5,920 nucleotides of DNA from DASSRQ01 sp035701665 (GTDB taxonomy: Bacteria; Vulcanimicrobiota; Vulcanimicrobiia; Vulcanimicrobiales; Vulcanimicrobiaceae). Under the pieces are notes generated by a model. It was not told the DNA's origin. It saw only the letters and a list, made by a program, of their open reading frames with translations, and searched no databases. How positions within the stretch are numbered: the first letter of the stretch is position 1; each line of letters starts with the position of its first letter. A program made the translations under genes and the position numbers. Where the stretch lies: contig DASSRQ010000090.1 in assembly GCA_035701665.1 (NCBI GenBank), forward strand, positions 1 through 5,920, in the 5' to 3' direction. Of the stretch, positions 1-5,124 are shown one piece after another.

Positions 1-336
1 CTCAAGCCGTACGAACAGGGCTCGTTTGCATCCGGTGCACCGCACCGCACGGTGTCGATCGTGAAGGCCGGCGCGGCGCTGCTGTTTGCCTATCACGAAG
101 CGAAAGTCTCCGAGCGGATCGCTCAGAAAAGCAAAGACCCGCTGCTGCAAAAGCTCGACGCCGGCGTATCGTCGCTCATGGGCACGCTCACATCCGTCGG
201 GACGCGCATGAAAGCGGGACAGTTCAATCCCGCCGATATCGCTAACTTGAACTCGCAAACGTCGTCGCTGCAATCGAACGCCGCAGCGAACGGCGCGAAC
301 ATCAAGGATGTGCCGGCGGCAATCCCCGGTACGTAA
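1..336 (+). CDS. Unrecognised protein, C-terminal part (5' end outside window)
   Basis: The reading frame is open from the first base (it begins LKPYEQGSFASGAPHRTVS) and stops with TAA at 334-336. An internal GTG at 52 could serve as a start, but the upstream codons look coding, so this is most likely the last 111 residues of a longer protein. A short hydrophobic patch (AGAALLFAY) is followed by an amphipathic, alpha-helical-looking stretch (YHEAKVSERIAQKSKDPLLQKLDAGVSSLMGTLTSVGTRMKAGQF) and a Ser/Asn/Ala-rich tail. It has no catalytic motif, and I do not recognise the family. The stop lies 9 bp from the 3' end of the convergent phosphatase gene, and a perfect inverted repeat at 357-392 sits just beyond it as a possible shared terminator. 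Coding status is fairly sure; function is unknown. Confidence 0.65.
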   Translation, partial: LKPYEQGSFASGAPHRTVSIVKAGAALLFAYHEAKVSERIAQKSKDPLLQKLDAGVSSLMGTLTSVGTRMKAGQFNPADIANLNSQTSSLQSNAAANGANIKDVPAAIPGT

Positions 337-345
337 ACCTCGACC

Positions 346-2211
346 CTAGGCCATTGCGACGGGCAACACCGCGGTGACGGTGTTGCCCGTCGTCGTGTGC
401 TCGATGCGGAAATCGTTGGCCATCATGCGCACGAGAAACAGACCGCGTCCGCTCTCCGCCATCAAGTCCGCGGTTCCATTCGTCGGCTGAAACGGTTTGC
501 CGCGATCCATGATCTGCAGCGTCGCGTGCCCTCGATCGATCTCGATCGAGACTTCGGCCGGCCCGGGCGTGTGACGGGCGACGTTGCCGATCAGTTCGCC
601 CAAGATCAACTCGACCGCGGAGAGATCGCTCTGCGGCTCGACGAGTTCGCCCAAGTGCCACAGCAGCGCGCGTTTGACGCGGCGGCTGGAGGATTCTTCG
701 CGCGCGTCGAGCGCCCAGGTGCGTTTGGTCGATCGCGCCGTAGCACCGAGTTTCGTAACGCCGACGAAAAGCAGCGCGGCATCGTCGCGCGGACGCGTGT
801 CGCGCATGACGCGGCGCTGTATCGCTTCGGCGATATTGTCGGACGGCTCGAAGTATTCGGCGCGTGCGGCCACTTCTAAGTCGCGCTGGCCGCGCAGGTA
901 ATCGCGCTCGGCTTCGATGACGCCGTCGGTATACATGACGAGCGCCCAGCCTTCGGTGATCGGAACTTTGTGTTCTTCGTACGCAGCGCGTACGTCCGCG
1001 CCGAGCATGAAGCCGCGCGCTTCCAAAAACGACGTGTCACCGTCGGGAGAGATCAGCAGCGGCGGCGGATGTCCCGCAACCGCATAGCGCAGCGAACCTT
1101 CAGTCAAATCGAGCAGACCGATGAATGCGGTGACGACCGTATCCGGTTCGTCGGCGCATAGCACGCGGTTGACGTTTTGAAGAACGTTTGCGGGCGAGGG
1201 ATCGATGCGGGCCGCGGCGCGCATGGCAAGACGCGCGCCGGCCATTAACGTTGCCGCGCGCAAGCCGTGTCCGGCGACGTCGCCGACGCTGATGCACAGT
1301 AGGCGATCGGACAGGGCGAAGACGTCGTACCAGTCGCCGCCAACGCCCTCTTCGGATGCTGCGGGCGTGTAAACGCTGTCGATGCGCACGCCTTCGATGC
1401 GCGGGAGACGGTCGGGCAGCAGCACGCGCTGCAGCGTCGATGCAACGTGATGCTCTCGTGCTATTCGCATCATCATCGCTTGATAGACTTTGTCGAGGTC
1501 GGCGAACTCGTCGACGCCCTCGAGCGGTTTAGCCGGTTCGCCGTTGCCGAGCCGCTCCGCGTTTTCTGCAAGCATTCGAACGCGCCGCGCGATGCCGATG
1601 CCGAACCGGCCGGAGAAGAAGAGCGTGATCAAAATCGCGAGGACGCAGATAACGATGAGGGCGCGTTCGTACACCACGATCCAGTCGCGCAGCGACATCA
1701 ATCCCGAAAGTTCGAGCGTTCGCTCGGAGTTTTTGAAATCGACTTGCGCCGCGGTGAGCTTTTGCCCCAAGCGCTGCACGCCCGGGGATGTTGCATACGT
1801 GCGCGCTTGGGCGGTCTTGCCCGTGTCCACGAGCGCGGCATACCGGTCGATCACGTCCACGCCGCCGCGGCTCATGACCGCGAGAGCTTTGACGCGTGTT
1901 TGCATCGTGGGTTGGCCCGCCGTAAGCACCTCGAGCTGTTTGAGCGCCGGTTCCATTTCGCGGTTCATCCGCACGACTGCGGGACGCCGCGAGAGCGGCA
2001 CTTTTCCGGGAAGCGTGGCCGCGCGGCCGGCTTCGGTGATTAGGCCTTCGACTTTATAATCCGCGCTCAGAATCGCTTGCGTGGCTTGCTCGATGGCGCC
2101 GCCGCGCGCGCTGCCCTGCTCGATCAAAATCGCTAATACGAACAAGAGCAGCAAGAACGCCAGAGGCAGCGCGCCCACCAGATACGCCTGCGTGCGGATT
2201 CTCGGATGCAT
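346..2211 (-). CDS. Membrane-bound SpoIIE-type (PP2C) serine phosphatase with C-terminal RsbW-like HATPase
   Basis: A 621-residue signalling protein, numbered from the ATG at 2211. Two membrane helices (about 10-31 and 178-200) flank an extracytoplasmic, helical region of about 145 residues resembling a CHASE3/four-helix-bundle sensor. A HAMP-like linker follows (about 200-252). The PP2C/SpoIIE domain (about 264-485) has the metal-binding motifs GGDWYD (291-296), GDVAGHG (310-316), AGHPPP (379-384), TDGVIEA (428-434) and DD (476-477). The C-terminal GHKL ATPase (about 500-620) keeps the N box ELIGNVARH (539-547), G1 DRGKPF (569-574) and G2 GRGLFLV (588-594). All key residues look intact, so both phosphatase and kinase activity are plausible. 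In related proteins these act on anti-sigma-antagonist (STAS) proteins in partner switching; no STAS protein or sigma factor is visible here. A longer start at 2289 would add 26 non-hydrophobic residues and run into the divergent cytochrome gene, so 2211 is preferred. Neither start has a clear Shine-Dalgarno. Confidence 0.93.
   Translation of the reverse strand: MHPRIRTQAYLVGALPLAFLLLLFVLAILIEQGSARGGAIEQATQAILSADYKVEGLITEAGRAATLPGKVPLSRRPAVVRMNREMEPALKQLEVLTAGQPTMQTRVKALAVMSRGGVDVIDRYAALVDTGKTAQARTYATSPGVQRLGQKLTAAQVDFKNSERTLELSGLMSLRDWIVVYERALIVICVLAILITLFFSGRFGIGIARRVRMLAENAERLGNGEPAKPLEGVDEFADLDKVYQAMMMRIAREHHVASTLQRVLLPDRLPRIEGVRIDSVYTPAASEEGVGGDWYDVFALSDRLLCISVGDVAGHGLRAATLMAGARLAMRAAARIDPSPANVLQNVNRVLCADEPDTVVTAFIGLLDLTEGSLRYAVAGHPPPLLISPDGDTSFLEARGFMLGADVRAAYEEHKVPITEGWALVMYTDGVIEAERDYLRGQRDLEVAARAEYFEPSDNIAEAIQRRVMRDTRPRDDAALLFVGVTKLGATARSTKRTWALDAREESSSRRVKRALLWHLGELVEPQSDLSAVELILGELIGNVARHTPGPAEVSIEIDRGHATLQIMDRGKPFQPTNGTADLMAESGRGLFLVRMMANDFRIEHTTTGNTVTAVLPVAMA
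357..392. repeat. Perfect 15-bp inverted repeat, possible bidirectional terminator
   Basis: Arms 357-371 and 378-392 are exact reverse complements (core gacgggcaacaccg / cggtgttgcccgtc) around a 6-nt loop, cggtga. The hairpin lies inside the final codons of the phosphatase gene (encoding TGNTVTAVLPVA) and 21 bp past the stop of the convergent gene on +, so it is placed to end both transcripts. Neither side has a T-rich tract, so it is not a canonical intrinsic terminator. It could be a U-tract-less terminator, an RNA-stability hairpin, or chance from GC-rich codons. Confidence 0.5.
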
Positions 2212-2270
2212 CGCCCGGCTTATTCGCGCGTTCCCAGGAAAACCCCAGCGGCAGACGGCACCATTCGCGG

Positions 2271-2834
2271 ATGAAAACCTTGGCCGCATTCGTCTTGGGC
2301 ATCGTGGTTACGCTGGCGGTCCTGCTGCTGGGCGGGTATCTCACGGTCACGCAAGGCTGGATCGCGCCGAGCGCGGATTCCAAAGCTCCGCGCATGGAGC
2401 GCTGGGCGGCGAATACGTCGCTGCATGCGACCTTCAAACGATTGCCGGCGCAACAGAATCCGCTGGCCGCAAACGACCAGACGCTGATCGCCGGAATAAA
2501 ACTCTACGCGCAAAACTGCGCGGTCTGTCACGGCGACGCATCTGCCAAGGCTACGGCGACGGCCGACGGCATGTACATCCGCGCGCCGCAGTTAGCAGAA
2601 GACGGCGTCGAAGACGATCCGGATCAAGTGACGTTCTGGAAGATCGCTCACGGATACCGCTGGACCGGTATGCCGGCCTTCAGCCGGACGCTGAACCAAA
2701 CGCAGATGTGGCAGCTCACGGCGTTTCTAAAAACGATGGATCGCCTGCCGCCCGCGGCCGAACGCGAGTGGCGGCAGGTTCACGCACTCGGCGCTATCGC
2801 GCCGCCGCGCCCGCGTCCGCCGGGGAGGCGGTAA
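2271..2834 (+). CDS. Membrane-anchored mono-heme c-type cytochrome
   Basis: A 187-residue electron-transfer protein. Residues 4-25 form one hydrophobic segment (uncleaved anchor or signal sequence), placing the rest outside the cytoplasmic membrane. The single heme c site is CAVCH (C83, C86, H87), preceded by GIKLYAQN as is usual for class I cytochromes c. The likely distal ligand is M134 in WTGMPAF, followed by the expected C-terminal helix (TQMWQLTAFLKTM). The ending is rich in Pro and Arg (APPRPRPPGRR) and overlaps the 3' end of the convergent exported-protein gene by 41 bp. The ATG at 2271 was chosen because the membrane segment follows at once; no strong Shine-Dalgarno is visible. The gene is divergent from the phosphatase gene across 59 bp, where I see no convincing promoter. 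Its redox partner is not encoded here, so the pathway is unknown. Confidence 0.9.
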   Translation: MKTLAAFVLGIVVTLAVLLLGGYLTVTQGWIAPSADSKAPRMERWAANTSLHATFKRLPAQQNPLAANDQTLIAGIKLYAQNCAVCHGDASAKATATADGMYIRAPQLAEDGVEDDPDQVTFWKIAHGYRWTGMPAFSRTLNQTQMWQLTAFLKTMDRLPPAAEREWRQVHALGAIAPPRPRPPGRR

Positions 2835-3192
2835 AGGCGTAGCTCGTGCTTTCGGTCTGGCCGATCGCACCGCCGTCGATGACGCCGTCGTGCAGATGAC
2901 CTTGAACGCGAACCACGTTGTCGGTACCGATCTCGAGCCAGATATTTCCGTCGCTTAGGCCGCCGACGACCGGAACGAACATGGCGCTGTAGTCCGAGGG
3001 GAAGTAGTATCCATGAATGGTACCGTCCGGCGCGTACGTCAGTTCGAGCGAACCGGTATACGGCGCGTTTTCGTGCAGCGGCGTTAAACTGGTCGCGTAA
3101 TGGACCACGCTCGGCGCCGGTGCGGCGATTGCGGACAATGGAAGGACAGCCGCGGCGAGAACGAGCCCTCGCGCGAGGCCGGCAAATGACAT
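2794..3192 (-). CDS. Small exported protein of unknown function
   Basis: A 132-residue protein with a clear N-terminal signal peptide: charged start, hydrophobic core GLVLAAAVLPLSAIA, and a likely cut in AIA-AP near residue 24. The mature part of about 108 residues is beta-rich, with repeated G-x-I/L patterns (YTGSLELTYAPDGTIHGYYFP, GGLSDGNIWLEIG, VQGHLHDGVIDGGAIG), suggesting a small beta-sandwich or barrel. It has no cysteines and no catalytic motif, and I do not recognise the family. Two in-frame ATGs exist, at 3198 and 3192. The AAAAGGG Shine-Dalgarno just upstream (AGGG at 3203-3200) is 1 nt from the first and 7 nt from the second, so 3192 is the better start. It overlaps the cytochrome c gene tail to tail by 41 bp and is divergent from the Crp-type regulator, which could control it. 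That regulatory link is only positional. Confidence 0.82.
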   Translation of the reverse strand: MSFAGLARGLVLAAAVLPLSAIAAPAPSVVHYATSLTPLHENAPYTGSLELTYAPDGTIHGYYFPSDYSAMFVPVVGGLSDGNIWLEIGTDNVVRVQGHLHDGVIDGGAIGQTESTSYAFTASPADAGAAAR

Positions 3193-3195
3193 TTT

Positions 3196-3208
3196 CATAC
3201 CCTTTTAA
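3196..3208 (-). promoter_or_regulatory. Shine-Dalgarno deciding the start of the exported protein
   Basis: On the - strand the sequence reads TTAAAAGGGTATGAAAATG. The AGGG core is too close (1 nt) to the first ATG at 3198 and well placed (7 nt) for the second ATG at 3192, so it supports the shorter protein. Confidence 0.55.
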
Positions 3209-3280
3209 CGCACGAAAAGCCGGAATTGCGACACCCGTGCAAAGAGTTCGGCGGAACGCAAACGAACGGCCCGGTTGACG

Positions 3281-4201
3281 ATGCAGCCTTCTACCGATTT
3301 AGATCTGCGCCATTTGCCCGTGTGGGAACGCGCGGCGATCGTATTGGATCGCGCCGATGTTTTGGAGACCGGCGAACGCTTTGCGTTTTTAACCGAGATT
3401 CATCCGCGCGCGCTGGTGAGCCGCCTCGACCAACTGCGCCCAGGAGCGTTTTCGTTCGAACCGCGGCGCATCGGCGCGGGCCACTGGCGGATCGATCTGC
3501 GGCGCGTGCCGGCCGTTTCCGGAAAAGGCGCCGCTGCGGCATTCGTGCGCAATCCGATGCTCGCGCGATTGAGCGACGAAACGCGCCGCGCTTTCCAGCG
3601 CGATCTGACCGAACACGATCTGCGCAAAGGCGACATCGTCGTCAACGAAAACGAACAGCGCGATTTCCTCGGCATCGTGACCGCCGGCGTGCTCGGCATC
3701 TTCGCGGGCGGCGGCGGGCGCGAGCGGCTGTTATATCATCGCTTCACCTACGACCTTACCGGCGAGATCGAGTTTTTAGACGGCGGTTTAGCGGTCGGGA
3801 AAACGGTCGTGCTTTCAAAAGGCGCGTCGGTCGCGCGCATTCCATACGAGACGGTGCGCGCGCATATTGCCTCCGAGCCGGAGTTTTTCCAAGGATTGGC
3901 TGCGTACTGCGCGCAGTACGCCCGAGCTCTGGCGCAGTCGCTGACCGAGCAGGTGCATCAGCCGATCCTTTCCCGGGTCGCTATCGCGCTGCTTCCGTAC
4001 GCCGCACCCGAACGCGGCCTGCACCCGGCGCTTCCGCCGCTGGTGCAGATGACGCAATCGCAAGTTGCGGCGGCGGCCGGTACGGTAAAGGAGGTTGCGG
4101 CTCGCGCGATCGCCGAGCTCGAACGCGCGGGGGCGATCCGGCGCGAGCGCGGCCACATCGCCTACCTCGATCGCACTAAGCTGCTCGAATCAATCGACTA
4201 G
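3281..4201 (+). CDS. DUF2249-Crp/Fnr fusion transcriptional regulator
   Basis: A 306-residue two-part protein, numbered from the ATG at 3281. Residues about 6-75 match the DUF2249 pattern (LDLRHLPVWER, then ETGERFAFLTEIHPRALVSRLDQLRPGAFSFE and GHWRIDLRR). Residues about 90-205 form a Crp-like effector domain (LRKGDIVVNENE, a GxxG-type turn, GEIEFLDG). Residues about 255-300 form the Crp winged helix-turn-helix (MTQSQVAAAAGTVKEVAARAIAELERAGAI). Aligned without gaps to E. coli CRP as I recall it, the phosphate-contacting Arg-Ser of the cAMP site is replaced by V172-G173, although the Glu (E162) remains. There is only one cysteine (C210), so neither canonical cAMP binding nor an Fnr iron-sulfur cluster is expected. 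DUF2249 is known mostly from small proteins and hemerythrin fusions linked to nitrogen-oxide or redox metabolism; a sensory role here is inference. A TTG at 3275 is an alternative start. The 3' end overlaps the convergent diiron-protein gene by 26 bp. Confidence 0.87.
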   Translation: MQPSTDLDLRHLPVWERAAIVLDRADVLETGERFAFLTEIHPRALVSRLDQLRPGAFSFEPRRIGAGHWRIDLRRVPAVSGKGAAAAFVRNPMLARLSDETRRAFQRDLTEHDLRKGDIVVNENEQRDFLGIVTAGVLGIFAGGGGRERLLYHRFTYDLTGEIEFLDGGLAVGKTVVLSKGASVARIPYETVRAHIASEPEFFQGLAAYCAQYARALAQSLTEQVHQPILSRVAIALLPYAAPERGLHPALPPLVQMTQSQVAAAAGTVKEVAARAIAELERAGAIRRERGHIAYLDRTKLLESID

Positions 4202-4922
4202 CGTTCAGACCCTCCCAGAAGATCTCGACGGCGTCCAGCACTTCGCTGCCGGCGCGCAGAAATTTTTCACGGTCGAAGCCGGGCTGCACGAATGCCGCTT
4301 CGAGTTCTTCCTCGGTGTGCGCGGCGTGCTGCTCTTCGAGCTGATCGTGCCACGTCCAAAAGCCGAGCGGCAGATCGGGCATGCGCGTCTCTTTCACGCG
4401 GCGCAGACCGGAGATGAGTTGTTTCCAAAATCCGGCCGCGGCCCAATGCTCGATCGCGTGTGAGGCGCCGGTGCTTTCGGAGAGATCGGCCGATGCGTAC
4501 CACTGCATGAGCGCATCGCAAAACGCGAGCGTTTCCGGCGTTCCGTGCTCGCGCTTGCCGATCTCGCTAAATCGCAGTCCGAGATGTTCGGCGAACGCGT
4601 GCAGCCATTCGAAGTGCCCCGCACGGAAACGGAACGTGCCGCCGTCGACGCTGCCCGTGGGCGAAAACGTCACGCCGAGTTCGTTCAGCAGAATCTCTTT
4701 GCCGGCGCGGTACGACTCCAAATCGGGCGCGTTGATGCACTTACGCAGCTGCGCCTCGATGAACAAGTGGCTAAACACGGAGAACTGCACGGTGAAGTGG
4801 CGCAGTTCGTCCAGCGTCGCCTCGCCGCGCGAGAACCACGACGCGTAGCGGTTCATCCGGACGATCGGATGATCTTCGATGTGGGTGGCTACCGCGTTTT
4901 TGAACGATTCCAGCGTTTCCAT
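4176..4922 (-). CDS. Haem-oxygenase-like putative diiron oxidase (TenA/PqqC/CADD-like fold)
   Basis: A 248-residue, all-helical protein resembling the iron-containing redox enzyme family (haem-oxygenase-like diiron oxidases, with relatives such as CADD and SznF). Candidate metal ligands fit the family order: E56 in FIEAQLRK, possibly E81 in NELG, H103 in GHFEWLHAFAEHLGL, E158 in HAIEHWAAAGFW, then H192-x3-E196-x2-H199 in WHDQLEEQH. The last group mirrors the H-x3-D-x2-H spacing of CADD, with Glu for Asp. Such enzymes use a diiron site and O2 to oxidise or cleave small substrates or an own side chain; the substrate cannot be told from this sequence. The start is well supported: AAGGGAG lies 7 nt before the ATG at 4922. 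A strong intrinsic terminator sits directly upstream of that ribosome site, so expression may depend on read-through. There is no signal peptide, so it is cytoplasmic. The gene is convergent with the DUF2249-Crp regulator, overlapping by 26 bp. Confidence 0.85.
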   Translation of the reverse strand: METLESFKNAVATHIEDHPIVRMNRYASWFSRGEATLDELRHFTVQFSVFSHLFIEAQLRKCINAPDLESYRAGKEILLNELGVTFSPTGSVDGGTFRFRAGHFEWLHAFAEHLGLRFSEIGKREHGTPETLAFCDALMQWYASADLSESTGASHAIEHWAAAGFWKQLISGLRRVKETRMPDLPLGFWTWHDQLEEQHAAHTEEELEAAFVQPGFDREKFLRAGSEVLDAVEIFWEGLNASRLIRAA

Positions 4923-4929
4923 TTCAAGG

Positions 4930-4936
4930 CTCCCTT
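4930..4936 (-). promoter_or_regulatory. Ribosome binding site of the diiron oxidase gene
   Basis: The - strand reads AAGGGAG followed by 7 nt and ATG at 4922. It is the clearest Shine-Dalgarno in the window and begins only a few bases beyond the U-rich tail of the terminator hairpin, so formation of that hairpin and initiation at this site are closely linked in position. Confidence 0.7.
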
Positions 4937-4938
4937 AC

Positions 4939-4982
4939 AAAACAAACAAAAAAACCGCCCCGGCTTCGGCCGGAGCGGTTTT
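4939..4982 (-). terminator. Intrinsic terminator in the 5' leader of the diiron oxidase gene
   Basis: The stem is 4951-4964 with 4969-4982, 14 pairs around a 4-nt loop. On the - strand the stem is fully paired, with one G.U, and is followed by a T-rich tail (T7, then TTT and TTTT separated by single G). On + the same position is a C.A mismatch and the tail is only four T before GC, although the loop is then a stable C(UUCG)G. The - strand is therefore the better terminator; weak + activity is possible. It stands between two divergent genes, so it does not follow a coding region on either strand. That points to attenuation of the downstream gene or to the end of a small RNA. Confidence 0.8.
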
Positions 4983-5086
4983 GCAATCTTTCTAAGCTAC
5001 TCGCTTAGCGCAAACACCGATACAGCCGTCCCGGAATCGAGCGGCTATAATAATACGAGGCGGCGCTGAGCGTGCAGTGCATGTTG
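4945..5086 (-). ncRNA. Candidate structured leader or small RNA upstream of the diiron oxidase gene
   Basis: Starting from the predicted - strand promoter (5093-5121), a transcript would begin near 5086 and reach the terminator tail near 4945. It would contain three hairpins: 5049-5042 with 5028-5021 (8 pairs including one G.U, 13-nt loop), 5008-5003 with 4997-4992 (CTAAGC/GCTTAG, 5-nt loop), and the terminator stem. The G.U pairs in the first and third stems become A.C mismatches on +, arguing for a - strand RNA. I could not match it to a riboswitch class I know. It could be a leader sensing a ligand, or a free small RNA. Both boundaries are inferred. Confidence 0.4.
5046..5051 (+). promoter_or_regulatory. 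Candidate -10 element for the MgtC-like gene
   Basis: A perfect TATAAT, followed by more A/T (TATAATAAT), stands out in GC-rich surroundings. It lies 79 bp before the GTG at 5125 and 64 bp before the TTG at 5110. No good -35 element is found 16-18 nt upstream (the region reads tacagccg), so it may need an activator. The predicted start is near 5058. Confidence 0.4.
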
Positions 5087-5110
5087 GGGAGAATCCTAGC
5101 ACCCCGGCGT
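5081..5110 (+). promoter_or_regulatory. Hairpin in the 5' region of the MgtC-like gene
   Basis: In + RNA, 5081-5089 (AUGUUGGGG) can pair with 5102-5110 (CCCCGGCGU): nine pairs including three G.U, around a 12-nt loop. On the - strand the three wobbles become mismatches, so the structure favours a + transcript. It includes the micro-ORF start codon and reaches the possible TTG start, so it could affect initiation. It is short and unproven. Confidence 0.3.
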
Positions 5111-5113
5111 TGA
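5081..5113 (+). CDS. Possible 10-codon leader micro-ORF before the MgtC-like gene
   Basis: The ATG at 5081 opens a frame reading MLGRILAPRR and ending in TGA at 5111-5113. The stop overlaps a possible TTG start of the MgtC-like gene (TTGA), the arrangement expected for translational coupling. Small leader ORFs are known before Salmonella mgtC, but this one shares no sequence with them. No good Shine-Dalgarno precedes it, and the same bases are also read in the longest MgtC-like frame. Weak support. Confidence 0.18.
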   Translation: MLGRILAPRR

Positions 5114-5121
5114 AGCGTCAA
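5093..5121 (-). promoter_or_regulatory. Candidate sigma70-type promoter reading toward the diiron oxidase gene
   Basis: On the - strand, TTGACG (5121-5116) is followed by exactly 17 nt and TAGGAT (5098-5093). A TG one base before the -10 element gives an extended -10. The start would be near 5086, leaving a leader of about 164 nt. It overlaps the 5' part of the MgtC-like gene. Part of the TTGACG match comes from Arg-Gln-Ala codons on +, so chance cannot be excluded. Confidence 0.45.
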
Positions 5122-5124
5122 GCC

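Noticed and set aside
1447..2059. Two open frames on + opposite the phosphatase N-terminal half
   Set aside because: They are antisense shadows with His/Arg/Ser-rich, motif-free products; the - strand frame has strong family motifs and membrane helices.
2212..2289. Longer start of the phosphatase gene at 2289
   Set aside because: It would add 26 residues with no signal or helix character before the first membrane segment and would overlap the start of the divergent cytochrome gene.
2789..2804. Small hairpin CGGCGC tatc GCGCCG at the cytochrome / exported protein junction
   Set aside because: A stem of only 6 bp in very GC-rich coding sequence, with no T-rich tail on either strand; too weak to call a terminator.
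3210..3240. Imperfect palindrome GCACG ... CGTGC between the exported protein and the regulator
   Set aside because: The arms are only 5 bp with 21 bp between them, unlike a Crp/Fnr site (TGTGA-N6-TCACA or TTGAT-N4-ATCAA); expected by chance in GC-rich DNA.
3226..4179. Long Arg-rich frame on + inside the regulator gene
   Set aside because: It is a shifted-frame shadow: its composition is dominated by Arg/Ala/Gly and it has no domain, while the overlapping frame encodes clear DUF2249 and Crp domains.
4545..5069. Open frame on + opposite the diiron oxidase start and across the leader
   Set aside because: It runs through the terminator hairpin and A-rich tract, encodes no recognisable motif, and lies opposite a well-supported gene.
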